The translations under genes were made by a program, and so were the position numbers. From the NCBI GenBank assembly GCA_021847345.1, contig JAJZTW010000019.1:1-60047 (forward strand): a DNA stretch of 60,047 bases, written 5' to 3'. Origin of the DNA: Pseudomonadota bacterium (lineage in GTDB: Bacteria; Pseudomonadota; Gammaproteobacteria; Burkholderiales; Burkholderiaceae_C). Positions 30,270 through 40,343 of the stretch are shown one piece after another. The notes below the pieces were generated by a model. It worked only from the letters and a program-made list of their open reading frames with translations, was not told the DNA's origin and ran no database searches. The first letter of the stretch is position 1, and each line of letters starts with the position of its first letter.

Positions 30270-30523
30270 GATGCACTCCACCGGGTATGAGCTGAATGCA
30301 ACATTCTAGGAACTTCGGCATCAGAGCGCCCGATGCGCGTGGCGCGTCCACTACGATAGAGGATTGCCGTGTCTCGAGGCACGGCCGCGCCGGCACCCGT
30401 GCCCGGCCAGCGCCGCGACACGCGGGGCAGGCCCCGCGGAAGGCGTTGCCCGCGACGCAAGACGCCCGTTTTCCGCTCCGTTTTCATCCTCTCGCATGCG
30501 CGCCGCGAGCGCGCCCTCCGACC
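30270..30523. other. Divergent intergenic region, rhodanese / gpmA
   Basis: About 250 bases between divergent genes. TAGAAT on the minus strand (30308-30303) could be a -10 for the rhodanese gene, but no matching -35 was found. No RNA or operator recognised. Confidence 0.4.
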
Positions 30524-31231
30524 ATGCACAAACTCGTCATGATTCGACACGGTGAATCGACCTGGAACCAGGAGAACCGATTCACCGGCTGGGTCGACGT
30601 CGACATCACCGAAAAGGGGATCGCCGAGGCGCGCCGCGCCGGGCGCCTGCTCAAGGCCCACGGCCTGGACTTCGACGTGGCCTACACCTCGGTGCTCAAG
30701 CGCGCGGTGCGCACGCTGTGGCTGTGCCTGGACGAAATGGACCGCATGTGGCTGCCCACGGTGCACAGCTGGCGCCTCAACGAGCGCCACTACGGCGCCC
30801 TGCAGGGGCTGAACAAGGCCGAGACCGCCGCGCGCTTCGGCGACGACCAGGTGCTGACCTGGCGCCGCAGCTACGACGTGCGCCCGCCGCTGATGGACGA
30901 GGCACACCGCCACGAGCTGGCGGCCGATCCGCGCTACGCGAAGGTCGGCCCGGCCGAGCTGCCGCTGGCCGAGTGCCTCAAGGACACGGTGCAGCGCGTG
31001 CTGCCGCTGTGGGAGGAATCGCTGGCGCCGGCGATCCGCGCCGGACGGCGCGTGCTGGCGGTGTCTCACGGCAATTCGATGCGCGCCATCGTCAAGCACC
31101 TCGACGGCATCTCGGACGCCGACATCGTCGGGCTGAACATCCCCAACGGCGTGCCGCTGGTGTACGAGCTCGACGCCGAGCTCAAGCCGATCCGGCGTTA
31201 CTACCTGGAGGATCCCGCCGCGCAGGCGTGA
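30524..31231 (+). CDS. gpmA: 2,3-bisphosphoglycerate-dependent phosphoglycerate mutase
   Basis: 235 residues. [20 protein letters not shown] contains the phosphorylated His; [14 protein letters not shown] the catalytic Glu region; [16 protein letters not shown] the second active His. It interconverts 3- and 2-phosphoglycerate in glycolysis. ATG 30524 begins [11 protein letters not shown]. Followed by a strong hairpin at 31240-31267, then the ctpA-like gene. Confidence 0.97.
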   Translation: MHKLVMIRHGESTWNQENRFTGWVDVDITEKGIAEARRAGRLLKAHGLDFDVAYTSVLKRAVRTLWLCLDEMDRMWLPTVHSWRLNERHYGALQGLNKAETAARFGDDQVLTWRRSYDVRPPLMDEAHRHELAADPRYAKVGPAELPLAECLKDTVQRVLPLWEESLAPAIRAGRRVLAVSHGNSMRAIVKHLDGISDADIVGLNIPNGVPLVYELDAELKPIRRYYLEDPAAQA

Positions 31232-31239
31232 GCTCCCAT

Positions 31240-31267
31240 GGCCGGGGGCGCGACGGCGCCCCCGGCC
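31240..31267 (+). terminator. Strong hairpin after gpmA
   Basis: A perfect 12-bp stem with arms GGCCGGGGGCGC and GCGCCCCCGGCC and a GACG loop, starting 8 bases after the gpmA stop. It is followed by CTATACTTTCTC, only moderately T-rich, so termination may be partial with read-through into the protease gene. Confidence 0.6.
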
Positions 31268-31298
31268 CTATACTTTCTCGGCACTCGAGGAACACGGC

Positions 31299-32768
31299 AT
31301 GGCAGGCAAATTCAAAATCGCGGCATGGGTCGGAGCGGGCATGCTCACCGGCGCCCTGGCAACCCTGCAACTGCAGGCGGTCGCGCGCGGCTCGGTGTCC
31401 CCGCTGCCGCTCGAGGAACTGCAGCAGTTCGCCGCCGTGTACGGGCTCATCAAGGCCGACTACTTCGAGCCGGTAAAGGGCAGCAAGCTGATCCATTCCG
31501 CGATCAACGGCATGGTCAACGGCCTCGACCCGCACTCGGAGTACCTCGACGCGAAGGACTTCAAGGAATTCCGCGAAAGCACCAGCGGCAAGTTCGTCGG
31601 CGTGGGCATCGAGATCGCGCCGAAGGACGGCCTGATCGAGGTCGTGTCGCCGATCGAGGGCTCGCCTGCCGCGCACGCCGGAATCGAAGCGGGTGACCTG
31701 ATCACGCGCATCGACAACACCTCGGTCAAGGGCCTGCCGCTGGACAAGGCGGTCAAGCTCATGCGCGGCAAGCCCGGCACGCAGGTGCGCCTGACCCTGC
31801 TGCGCAAGAGTGCCAACCGCACGCTGAGCCTGCTGATCACGCGCGAGGAAATCCACGTGCAGAGCGTGCGCGGGCGCATGGTGCAGCCCGGTTACGCCTG
31901 GGTGCGCATCACGCAGTTCCAGTCGGACACGCTGCCCGAGTTCGTGTCCAAGGTCGACTCGCTGTACAAGGCCGACCCCAAGCTCAAGGGCCTGGTGCTC
32001 GACCTGCGCAACGATCCCGGCGGCCTGCTGGAAAGCGCCGTCGGCGTGGCTTCGTCCTTCCTGCCCGCCGACGCGGCGATCGTGTCCACGCGCGGCCAGA
32101 TTCCCGAGGCCAACGTGACCTACCGCAACACCCCGAGCGACTATTCGCGCGTGGTCGGCCAGGACCCGCTGGCCTCGCTGCCGGCGGGCATCAAGACGGT
32201 GCCGGTGGTGGTGCTGGTCAACGGCGGGTCGGCCTCGGCCTCCGAGATCGTCACCGGTGCGCTGCAGGACTACAAGCGCGCCACCGTGATGGGCGAGCCG
32301 ACCTTCGGCAAGGGCTCGGTGCAGACCGTGCTGCCGCTGGGGCCGGACACCGCGCTCAAGCTGACCACGGCGCGCTACTACACGCCCAACGGCGAGTCGA
32401 TCCAGGCCCGCGGCATCCTGCCGAACTACCTGGTCGGCCCGCTGCCCAGCGGAGACCCCTACGCCGCGCTGCGCATGCGCGAGGTGGACTACACCAACCA
32501 GATCGGCACCGGCGCGCAGGCGGCCAGCTCGCCGGCGCTGCGTGCGGAACTGCAGCGTCAGGAGGAGGCTCGCCGCGAGCTGGAGGCGGCGATCGAGAAG
32601 GATCCGAAGAAATTCCCCAAGCTGCCAGAATACGGCAGCAAGAAGGACTGGCAGCTCGAGCAGGCGTTGAACCTGCTGGAGCACAAGCCGGTGATGACCG
32701 TGCAGACCGCGACGCGAGCCGCCAGCCAACCCGTGGCGGCGGTCTCGCACCCGGCGCAGGCGCGCTGA
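31299..32768 (+). CDS. C-terminal processing peptidase, S41 family
   Basis: 489 residues. One N-terminal hydrophobic segment anchors or exports the protein to the periplasm. A PDZ domain follows at about 95-180 (GVGIEIAPKDG, PAAHAGIEAGDLITRID). The S41 core has LDLRNDPGGLLESAVGVAS, the nucleophilic Ser in NGGSASASEIVTGAL and general-base Lys in GEPTFGKGSVQ. CtpA-type proteases trim or degrade envelope proteins, often with a lipoprotein adaptor. Preceded by GAGGAA. The linked gpmA-ctpA-moeB order is conserved in betaproteobacteria. Confidence 0.93.
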   Translation: MAGKFKIAAWVGAGMLTGALATLQLQAVARGSVSPLPLEELQQFAAVYGLIKADYFEPVKGSKLIHSAINGMVNGLDPHSEYLDAKDFKEFRESTSGKFVGVGIEIAPKDGLIEVVSPIEGSPAAHAGIEAGDLITRIDNTSVKGLPLDKAVKLMRGKPGTQVRLTLLRKSANRTLSLLITREEIHVQSVRGRMVQPGYAWVRITQFQSDTLPEFVSKVDSLYKADPKLKGLVLDLRNDPGGLLESAVGVASSFLPADAAIVSTRGQIPEANVTYRNTPSDYSRVVGQDPLASLPAGIKTVPVVVLVNGGSASASEIVTGALQDYKRATVMGEPTFGKGSVQTVLPLGPDTALKLTTARYYTPNGESIQARGILPNYLVGPLPSGDPYAALRMREVDYTNQIGTGAQAASSPALRAELQRQEEARRELEAAIEKDPKKFPKLPEYGSKKDWQLEQALNLLEHKPVMTVQTATRAASQPVAAVSHPAQAR

Positions 32769-32808
32769 GGCCTCGCCGCCAGGCCGTGCCCGGGCAGCGC
32801 CAGCGCCG

Positions 32809-33576
32809 ATGAACGACGCCGAACTGCTGCGCTATTCGCGCCATATCCTGCTCGACGCGATCGGCATCGAGGGCCAGCAGCGCATGCTCGACGCCCACGC
32901 CGTGGTGCTCGGCGCCGGCGGCCTGGGCTCGCCGGTGGCGCTGTACCTGGCCAGCGCCGGCGTGGGTCGCATCACGCTGGTCGACGACGACACCGTCGAC
33001 GCCACCAACCTGCAGCGCCAGATCGCCCACGTGGAGCAGCGCATCGGCCAGCTCAAGGTCGACTCCGCGCGCATCGCGATGGAGCAGATCAACCGCGGGC
33101 CGCGCGTTCGCACGGTGCCGCGCCGGGCCGACGCCAGGCTTCTGGACGAATTGCTGTGCGACGCGTCGGTGGCGCTCGATTGCAGCGACAACTACGCCAC
33201 GCGCCACGCCCTCAACTCCGCCTGCGTGCGGCGCGGCGTGCCGCTGGTCAGCGGCGCCGCCATCGGCTTCGACGGCCAGGTCGGGGTGTTCGACACGCGC
33301 CCGGGCCCGGAGGGTCCGGGGCCCTGCTATGCCTGCCTGTTTCCTCCCGACGCCGAGGTCGAGGAAGTGCGCTGCGCCGTCATGGGGGTGGTCGCGCCGC
33401 TGGTCGGCGTGATCGGCAGCCTGCAGGCGCTGGAGGCGATCAAGCTGCTGGCCGGGGCGGGACACTCGCTGGCCGGGCGCCTGCTGCTGATCGACGCGCT
33501 GGACATGGACATTCGCACCATGTCGCTGCGACGCAATGCGCAGTGCCCGGTGTGCGGCGACGGCCGCGTCGCCTGA
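32809..33576 (+). CDS. moeB: MoeB/ThiF-type ubiquitin-like protein adenylyltransferase
   Basis: 255 residues. YSRHILLDAIGIEGQQRML is the family N-terminus; VVLGAGGLGSPVALYLASAGVG binds ATP; LQRQIAH and the DCSDNYATR motif complete the E1-like fold. Zinc Cys pairs are CYAC and CPVC. The enzyme adenylates the C-terminal Gly of a small sulfur carrier (MoaD or ThiS). Neither carrier is nearby, so MoeB versus ThiF is decided only by family resemblance and by the conserved ctpA-moeB order. Confidence 0.88.
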   Translation: MNDAELLRYSRHILLDAIGIEGQQRMLDAHAVVLGAGGLGSPVALYLASAGVGRITLVDDDTVDATNLQRQIAHVEQRIGQLKVDSARIAMEQINRGPRVRTVPRRADARLLDELLCDASVALDCSDNYATRHALNSACVRRGVPLVSGAAIGFDGQVGVFDTRPGPEGPGPCYACLFPPDAEVEEVRCAVMGVVAPLVGVIGSLQALEAIKLLAGAGHSLAGRLLLIDALDMDIRTMSLRRNAQCPVCGDGRVA

Positions 33577-33600
33577 CGCGCCAGCGGCCAGCGGCCAGAT

Positions 33601-34113
33601 TCAATCGTCCTGCGGGGCATCGCCCGACGGCTCGGCGATGCCGGGCCACAGCGTGCCGGGCGCGTCGCGTCGCCAGTGCCCGGAAAGACTCCAGCCCCGG
33701 CCCTGCAGCTGCGCCGAATACACCACCGGGTCGAGCACCGCGGTGGCCTGGTAGACGCCGGGAGCACTGCGCTGCAGCACCAGGTCGAGATCGCCGCCGC
33801 GGCGTACCGGGTCGAGCAGGTGCAGGTGCAGCAGCGCGTCGTCGGGTGCCGGGCGCACTCGCACCGTCAGCAGACCCGAGCGCAGCGACACGTCGGCGCG
33901 CAGGCCCAGCGCGCTGGCCTTGCGCGCCTGCTCGATGCTGCTTCCCACGCGCAAGCCGCGCTCGTAGGGGTGGGCCGTGACCAGGCTGTCGCGACCGTGC
34001 ATGGCCACCGCCAGCAGCGCGAAGCCGATCACGACCATGGTTCCCGGCAGGGCGATCAGCGCCCACGGCCAGGGTTGACGCCACCACGGCGGCACTGCGG
34101 GAGAGGAAGACAC
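33601..34113 (-). CDS. FixH-family membrane protein (orphan)
   Basis: 170 residues from a GTG start preceded by GGAG eight bases upstream. PWWRQPWPWALIALPGTMVVIGFALLAVAMHGRDSLV is a single membrane anchor of the FixH type, followed by HPYERGLRVGSSIEQARKA, the family 'YY-x-x-G-phi-x-(I/V)' region, and a beta-rich periplasmic domain. FixH normally accompanies the cbb3 oxidase genes ccoNOPG and helps its assembly, possibly with copper. None of those genes is in this window, so its role here is open. Confidence 0.75.
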   Translation of the reverse strand: MSSSPAVPPWWRQPWPWALIALPGTMVVIGFALLAVAMHGRDSLVTAHPYERGLRVGSSIEQARKASALGLRADVSLRSGLLTVRVRPAPDDALLHLHLLDPVRRGGDLDLVLQRSAPGVYQATAVLDPVVYSAQLQGRGWSLSGHWRRDAPGTLWPGIAEPSGDAPQDD

Positions 34114-34264
34114 GGGCCGGACTCCGGAATCGGATCAGGAACAGGGACCGGGCCAGTGTAGCCAGCGGTGCCGGCGGGTCATTGACCCAGGGCAAGGCGC
34201 GAGACGCCGACGGCACCCGCGCCGGACCGCGCATCTTGCGGCCCCGCCCTGCCCCGGAGCAGGC

Positions 34265-35734
34265 CTACAGATCGACGCGCGGCACCCGGCTGGCCACCAG
34301 CACGGCGGCCAGGGTCACCAGCGCGGCGGCGCCGAACCCGACATGGAAGGCCTGCGTGACGCGCAGCGTGGCGGCGGCGCTGGCGCCGTGCAGCGCCGCG
34401 TGCAGGTCGGCCGGCGAGACGAGCCCGAACACGAGGGAGCCGAACACCGCCGTGCCCAGCGACGCGCCGGTGGAGCGTGCCAGCGAGATGGTCGCCGCCG
34501 CCGCGCCGAGGCGGCTGCGGCCCGCCACCGTCTGCACCAGCAATTGCGCGCTGGGCATGACGCTGCCGAATCCGATACCGGCCAGCAGGCCCAGCGAGCC
34601 GACCTCCAGGCTGTCCGGGCGTACCAGCGCCAGCGCCAGCAGCGCCAGCGCCGACAGGCACAGGCCGATGCGCGGTGGCAGGTCCGGGCGGGCGCTGCGC
34701 GCGATCAAGCGCCCCGTCACGTTCGAGCCCAGCACGATTCCGGCCGTCAACGGCAGCAGCAGCAAACCGGCGTGGGCCGCGCTGCCGTGCTGCGCGATCT
34801 GCAGGTAGACCGGCAGGAAGAACACCAGCGCGAACATGCTCGACGCGAACAGCACCACGGTCAGCGCCGTCCACGCGGCGGCGGGCAGGCGCAGCAGCTC
34901 GAGCGGAAGGAACGGATGGCGCTGCGCGCGCTCGCGACGCAGCAGCAGCCAGCCCAGCACGGAGGCGCAGCCGAGCATCAGCAGGCTTGGCGCCGACAGC
35001 CAGGCGAAGCGATGCCCGGCAAGGGTCAGCCACAGCAGCGCCAGCGCCGCGCAGGAGGCGAACAGCAGCACCCCCGGCGCGTCGTGGCCCTGCCCCGGCT
35101 CGGCATGCGCCGGGCCTGCCGGCAGGCGCGACACGCGCCACGCCGCCAGCGCGCACAACGGCAGGTTGGCCACGAACAGCCAGCGCCAGCTGTAGTCGGT
35201 GACCACCAGCCCGCCGACCACCGGGCCGGCCACGCTCGACAGCACGAACACCGCGCTCAGCCAGGCCTGGAAGCGCGGGCGCTGGCGCGGCGGCACGACC
35301 TCGCCGATCAGCGCCTGGCTCATGACCATCAGGCCGCCGCCCCCGAGTCCTTGCAGGACCCGCGCGCCGATCAGCCACCACATGCCCGGGGTGGCGGCGC
35401 AGGCCAGCGAACCGATCGAAAACAGGGCCAGCGCGCCCAGCAGCGCATCTCGGCGCCCGTAGCGGTCGCCCAGGCGGCCGTACAGCGGCGCCATGATGGT
35501 CGAGGCCAGCAGGTAGCCGACCGCGATCCAGGTGCTGTCGTGCAGGTTGCTGAAGTCGCGCGCGATGGCCGGCGTGGCCGTGGCCAGCAGGGTCTGGTCG
35601 ATGGCGGCCAGGAAAATCGGCAGCATCACCGCGGTGAACAGCTGCGCGAAGCGCCGCACGCTGACCAGTTCGGTGTCTGCGGGGAGTGCTTCGTGGGCCG
35701 GGGCGGATGGAACGGGAGCCGGTGCGGACGACAT
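34265..35734 (-). CDS. MFS drug exporter, DHA2 type
   Basis: 489 residues with about 14 predicted helices. Signatures: MLPIFLAAIDQTLLATATPAIARDF, motif A GRLGDRYGRRDAL, and helix 5 SSVAGPVVGGLVVTDYSWRWLFVANLP (split across about 150-175). It is the usual transporter of multidrug type; substrate unknown. It sits 47 bases downstream of the NodT-like channel gene on the same strand, so it may be the last gene of the RND pump transcript. The frame is open far upstream on the complement of the channel gene and was not extended beyond ATG 35734. Confidence 0.88.
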   Translation of the reverse strand: MSSAPAPVPSAPAHEALPADTELVSVRRFAQLFTAVMLPIFLAAIDQTLLATATPAIARDFSNLHDSTWIAVGYLLASTIMAPLYGRLGDRYGRRDALLGALALFSIGSLACAATPGMWWLIGARVLQGLGGGGLMVMSQALIGEVVPPRQRPRFQAWLSAVFVLSSVAGPVVGGLVVTDYSWRWLFVANLPLCALAAWRVSRLPAGPAHAEPGQGHDAPGVLLFASCAALALLWLTLAGHRFAWLSAPSLLMLGCASVLGWLLLRRERAQRHPFLPLELLRLPAAAWTALTVVLFASSMFALVFFLPVYLQIAQHGSAAHAGLLLLPLTAGIVLGSNVTGRLIARSARPDLPPRIGLCLSALALLALALVRPDSLEVGSLGLLAGIGFGSVMPSAQLLVQTVAGRSRLGAAAATISLARSTGASLGTAVFGSLVFGLVSPADLHAALHGASAAATLRVTQAFHVGFGAAALVTLAAVLVASRVPRVDL

Positions 35735-35781
35735 GAACGTGGCGCGGCGGCGCGATGGGGCGCCGCCGTCAGCGCGCCAGT

Positions 35782-37251
35782 CTACTGCCCCGGCAGCGTC
35801 GCCGCTGGAGCCGGCGCGGCCGGCGGCGCCTTGCCCCACGAGCCGCCCAGCGCGGCGATCAGGTTCACCGCGGCGGCGTAGCGCCGGTTCAGCAGGCTCA
35901 GCGTGGCGTTGCGGGCCTGGGTCGCGGTGGTCTGCGCGCTCAGCACGTTGAGGTAGCTGGCGGTGCCCGCCTTGTACTGGTTGGTGGCCAGGCGAAGCGA
36001 CACCTCGGCGGCTCGCACGACCTCGTCCTGCTGCGCCGCCTCGTGCTGCAGCACCCGCTGCCCGGCCAGGTTGTCCTCGACCTGCTGCATGGCCTGCAGC
36101 ACCGCCAGGCGCCAGTCGGCCACCGCCTGGCGGTAGGCGGCGCGGCTGCTGGCGAGCTGGGCGCTGCGCAGCCCGCCGTCGAACAGCGTGGCGGCCAGGC
36201 TCGGCCCCAGCGACCAGTACAGGCTGGGCGCGCTGAACAGCCCGGCCAGGGTCGCGGCCTGGCTGCCGCCGGACACGCCGAGGGTGATGGCGGGCAGCCA
36301 GGCGCGCTGGTTGATGCCGATCTGCGCGTTGGCCGCCTGCACGCGCTGCAGCGCCGCGGCGAGGTCCGGGCGGCGCAGCAGCAGCTCGGCCGGCACCCCG
36401 GCGGGAATGCGCGGCACTTCGGGCAGCCCCGGCTGCGGCGGCAGCTCGAAGCCCGACGCGGGCTGCCCGGCCAGCACGGCGATGGCGTCGAGCAGCTGCT
36501 GGCGCGTGACGTCCAGGTCGGTGCGCGCGGTCTGCGCCTGCAGCCACTGCGTGCGCGCCTGGGCCACGTCGGCGGCGGTGGCCACGCCGGCGGCGTAGCG
36601 GCCTTGGGTGAGCCGAAGCGCGTGAAGGTAGTCGCGCACGGTGTCGTCGGCCAGGCGCACCTGCGCGTCCACCGTGCGCAGTTGCAGGTAGCTCAGCGCC
36701 AGGTTGGCCTGCAGGCTCAGGCGGGTGTAGCGCAGCGTGTCGGCGCTGGCGCGCAGGTTGGCCTCGCCCTGCTGCACCTGCAGGCGAACGCTGCCCCACA
36801 GGTCGGGCTCCCAGCTCGCCTTGAGCTGCGCGCTGGCCTGGTCAGACGGACCCGCCAGGCCGCCGGGGCTCTCGGCGCGCGTGACGCCGGCCGTGCCGGA
36901 AAGCACCGGGGCGTAGGCCGCGCGTGCCTGCGCCAGCGCGGCACGCGCCTGGTCGTACACCGCGAGCTGCGCGGCCAGGCTCTGGTTGTGGGCCAGCAGC
37001 CCGCGCTGCAGCGCATCGAGCTCGGCGTCGCCGAACACTTTCCACCAGGCACCGTCGGCGGGCATCGCCGCTGCCGCCGCCACGGGCTGCCAGCCCTGGC
37101 CGGCCGAGTACGACGCGGGCAGCTCGGCCCGCGGCCGCGGCATCGGCGGCGTGGCCGAACAGGCGCCCAGCAGCAGCGCCAGCGCGGCGACCCGGGTGGC
37201 ACGCACGAGCGACGGGGCCGGCGATCGGACGAGGCGGACGGAGGTCGTCAT
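35782..37251 (-). CDS. RND efflux outer-membrane lipoprotein, NodT/OprM type
   Basis: 489 residues. The signal peptide ends in lipobox LLLGAC, predicting an outer-membrane lipoprotein. WWKVFGDAELDALQRGLLAHNQSLAA is the classic start of NodT-family channels. Two internal repeats follow with QARAAYAPVLSG and QANAQIGINQRAWLPAI helical hairpins; ATLFDGGLRSAQLASSRAAYRQAV and GTASYLNVLSAQ are signature blocks. The TolC-like trimer forms the exit duct for the adjacent RND pump. ATG 37251 overlaps the stop of the upstream RND gene (37248) in an ATGA arrangement. Confidence 0.93.
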   Translation of the reverse strand: MTTSVRLVRSPAPSLVRATRVAALALLLGACSATPPMPRPRAELPASYSAGQGWQPVAAAAAMPADGAWWKVFGDAELDALQRGLLAHNQSLAAQLAVYDQARAALAQARAAYAPVLSGTAGVTRAESPGGLAGPSDQASAQLKASWEPDLWGSVRLQVQQGEANLRASADTLRYTRLSLQANLALSYLQLRTVDAQVRLADDTVRDYLHALRLTQGRYAAGVATAADVAQARTQWLQAQTARTDLDVTRQQLLDAIAVLAGQPASGFELPPQPGLPEVPRIPAGVPAELLLRRPDLAAALQRVQAANAQIGINQRAWLPAITLGVSGGSQAATLAGLFSAPSLYWSLGPSLAATLFDGGLRSAQLASSRAAYRQAVADWRLAVLQAMQQVEDNLAGQRVLQHEAAQQDEVVRAAEVSLRLATNQYKAGTASYLNVLSAQTTATQARNATLSLLNRRYAAAVNLIAALGGSWGKAPPAAPAPAATLPGQ

Positions 37252-40200
37252 GGGCGCGAATCCAGAGGAAGCGGGTGGTCGCTGCGCCCGAAGCGGCGCA
37301 AGGTCCACTGGCGCAGGCGGTCGAGCTCGAGGTAGATCACCGGGGTCGTATAGAGGGTCAGCACCTGGCTGACCAGCAGGCCTCCGGCGATGGAGATTCC
37401 CAGCGGCTGGCGCAGCTCGGCGCCGTTGCCGGTGATCAGCGCCAGTGGAAGCGCCGTGAACAGCGCGGACATGGTGGTCATCAGGATCGGGCGCAGGCGC
37501 AGCGTGGCGGCAAGGTAGATCGCGTCGCGCGGAGCCATGGCCTGCTGGCGCTCGGCGGCCAGCGCGAAGTCGACCATCAGGATGGCGTTCTTCTTGACGA
37601 TGCCGATGAGCAGGAACACGCCGATCAGCGCGATGATCGAGAACTCGGTGTGGAACAGCAGCAGCGCCAGCACCGCGCCGACGCCGGCCGGCGGCAGCGT
37701 GGACAGGATGGTCAGCGGATGCAGCGTGCTCTCGTACAGCATGCCCAGCACGATGTAGATGGCGAAGATCGCCGCGACGATGAACAGCAGCTGGTTGTTC
37801 AGGGTCTGCGCGAACACCTTGGCGGTGCCCTCGAAGCCGGCATGGATGTCGGGCGGCAGCCCGATCTCGGCCATCGCCTGCTGGATGCGCGACTGGGCCT
37901 GTCCCAGCGACACGCCCGGGTCGAGGTCGAAGGAGATGGTGGACGCCGCGAACAGCCCCTGGTGGTTCACGGCCAGCGGCGTGTTCGCAAGCTCGTAGTG
38001 CGCGAGCTGCGACAGCGGAATCACCGCTCCGGAGGCCGAGACCACGTGCAGGCGCTGCAGCGCGTCGCGGTTGCGCTGCCAGTCGGGCGCCGCCTCCATG
38101 ACCACGTGGTACTGGTTCAGCGGCATGTAGATGGTGGAGACCAGTCGCTGCCCGAAGGCGTCGTTCAGCGCCGCGTCGATGCTGGCCACCGGCACGCCCA
38201 GGCGCGCGGCCGCGCCGCGGTCGATGACCAGGCGCAGCTCCAGGCCGGCCGCCTGCTGGTCGCTGTTGACGTCGCTGAGCCCGGGGATGTGCTGGAACGC
38301 GGCGAGCACGCGCGGCTCCCACTCCAGCAGCTGCTGCAGGTCGCCCGACTGCAGCGTGTACTGGTACAGCGCCGCGGACGCGCGCCCGCCGACATGGATG
38401 TCCTGCCCCGGGAACATGAACACGCGCACTCCGCCGAGGTGGGCCAGCGAGCGGTTCATCTGCATCATCACCTGCTGCACCCCGACGCGCTCGGAGATCG
38501 GCTTGAGCTGCATGTACAGGAACCCGCCGCTGCCGCCGCTGGCGAAGGCCATGACATCCTGCACGGCCGGATTGCGGCGCACGATGCCGGCGATGCGCTG
38601 CATGTTGCGGCTCATCTGCTGGAACGACGTCGACTGGTCGGCCTGCACCGAGCCCAGCAGCAAGCCGGTGTCCTGGGTCGGGAAGAACCCCTTGGGCACC
38701 ACCGCGTACAGGTACCCGGACAGCACGATGCTGGCGCCGAACACCAGCAGCATCAGCACCGGGTGGCGCAGCGCCGCGCGCAGGCTGTGCGCATAGGCGT
38801 CGTGCACCGCGTCCCACAGTCGCTGCAGCGCCAGCGAGGCCCGCCCCGGCGCGCGGTCGGGCTGGCGATGACGCAGCCAGCGCGACGCCAGCATCGGCGT
38901 GACGGTCAGCGACACCAGCAGCGAGATGCCGATCGCCACCGCCAGGGTCATCGCGAATTCGTGGAACAGGCGCCCGATGATGCCGCCCATGAACAGCACC
39001 GGCAGGAACACCGCGACCAGCGACAGGCTCATCGACAGCACCGTGAAGCCGACCTCGCGCGAACCGAGCAGCGCGGCCTGCATCGGCGAGGCGCCCAGCT
39101 CGATATGGCGCGAGATGTTCTCGGTCACCACGATGGCGTCGTCGACGACGAAGCCGGTGGCGACGATCAGCGCCATCAGCGAGAGATTGTCCAGCGAATA
39201 GCCCAGCGCCCACATGGCGGCGAAGGTGCCCACCAGCGAGATCGGCACGGCCAGCGCGGGAATGAGGGTGGCACGCCAGTCGCGCAGGAACAGCCAGACC
39301 ACCAGCACCACCAGCAGCACGGCCAGCACCAGCGTGGTCTCGACCTCGTGCAGCGAGGCGCGGATGGTGGTCGTTCGGTCCGACAGCACGCGCACGTCGA
39401 TCGACGCCGGGATCGACGCCCGCAGCTGCGGCAACGCCGCCTTCACGCCGTCGACCGCCTGGATGATGTTGGCGCCGGGCTGGCGGAACACGATCAGCAG
39501 CACCGCGGGCTGGCCGTCGGCCAGGCCCATGTTGCGCAGGTTCTCCTGGCTCTCGGTCACCGAGGCCACCTGCGACAACGGCACCGCCACGCCGTTGCGC
39601 CAGGCAACGACGACCCGGCGGTATTGCGCCGGCGTGCTGAGCTGGTCGTTGGCGCCGACCTGCCAGCGCTGCCCGCCGCTGTCGATGGCTCCCTTGGGGC
39701 CGTCGACATTGGCATCGACGATGGCCTGGCGCAGTTGCTCCAGGCCGATGCCCATGGCGTCCAGGCGCGGCAGGTCGACGTCGACGCGCACGGCCGGCAG
39801 CGCCGAGCCGCCGACGTTGACCTGGCCGATTCCAGGCAGCTGGGAGATCTTCTGCGCCAGGATGGTCGACGCCGCGTCGTACATCTGCCCGCGCGACAGC
39901 GCCCTGGAGGTCAGCGCGATGATCATGATCGGCGAGTCGGCGGGGTTGACCTTGCGATAGGTCGGATTGCCGGTCAAGCCGCTGGGCAGCAGCGGGCGCG
40001 ACGCGTTCAGCGCCGCCTGCACCTCGCGTGCCGCATCGTCGATGTTCTTGGACAGCTCGAACTGCAGCACCACGCGGGTCGAGCCGAGGTCGCTGGTCGA
40101 GGTCATCTGCGTGATGCCGGCAATGCTTCCCAGCGCGCGCTCGAGCGGCGTGGCCACCGTCGCGGCCATCACCTCCGGGCTGGCCCCGGCCAGGTTGGCG

Positions 40201-40343
40201 CTGACCACGATGGTCGGGAAATCGACCTGCGGCAGCGGCGCCACCGGGAGCTGGCGAAAGGCGATGATCCCGGCCAGCACCACGGCCAGCGCCAGCAGCG
40301 TGGTGGCCACGCTGCGGCGCACGAACGGCGCGCTCAGGTTCAC
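37248..40343 (-). CDS. mdtC: RND multidrug efflux inner-membrane subunit, MdtC type
   Basis: 1031 residues. [25 protein letters not shown] is the MdtC-like N-terminus, with a GTG start overlapping the mdtB stop (GTGA) behind GGAGG. Conserved blocks are [18 protein letters not shown], the helix 4 proton-relay segment [28 protein letters not shown] and [15 protein letters not shown]. In E. coli MdtB and MdtC form a heterotrimeric proton antiporter exporting bile salts and novobiocin. The open frame continues through the whole mdtB complement to 43205, an artefact of GC bias. Confidence 0.93.
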   Translation of the reverse strand: MNLSAPFVRRSVATTLLALAVVLAGIIAFRQLPVAPLPQVDFPTIVVSANLAGASPEVMAATVATPLERALGSIAGITQMTSTSDLGSTRVVLQFELSKNIDDAAREVQAALNASRPLLPSGLTGNPTYRKVNPADSPIMIIALTSRALSRGQMYDAASTILAQKISQLPGIGQVNVGGSALPAVRVDVDLPRLDAMGIGLEQLRQAIVDANVDGPKGAIDSGGQRWQVGANDQLSTPAQYRRVVVAWRNGVAVPLSQVASVTESQENLRNMGLADGQPAVLLIVFRQPGANIIQAVDGVKAALPQLRASIPASIDVRVLSDRTTTIRASLHEVETTLVLAVLLVVLVVWLFLRDWRATLIPALAVPISLVGTFAAMWALGYSLDNLSLMALIVATGFVVDDAIVVTENISRHIELGASPMQAALLGSREVGFTVLSMSLSLVAVFLPVLFMGGIIGRLFHEFAMTLAVAIGISLLVSLTVTPMLASRWLRHRQPDRAPGRASLALQRLWDAVHDAYAHSLRAALRHPVLMLLVFGASIVLSGYLYAVVPKGFFPTQDTGLLLGSVQADQSTSFQQMSRNMQRIAGIVRRNPAVQDVMAFASGGSGGFLYMQLKPISERVGVQQVMMQMNRSLAHLGGVRVFMFPGQDIHVGGRASAALYQYTLQSGDLQQLLEWEPRVLAAFQHIPGLSDVNSDQQAAGLELRLVIDRGAAARLGVPVASIDAALNDAFGQRLVSTIYMPLNQYHVVMEAAPDWQRNRDALQRLHVVSASGAVIPLSQLAHYELANTPLAVNHQGLFAASTISFDLDPGVSLGQAQSRIQQAMAEIGLPPDIHAGFEGTAKVFAQTLNNQLLFIVAAIFAIYIVLGMLYESTLHPLTILSTLPPAGVGAVLALLLFHTEFSIIALIGVFLLIGIVKKNAILMVDFALAAERQQAMAPRDAIYLAATLRLRPILMTTMSALFTALPLALITGNGAELRQPLGISIAGGLLVSQVLTLYTTPVIYLELDRLRQWTLRRFGRSDHPLPLDSRP

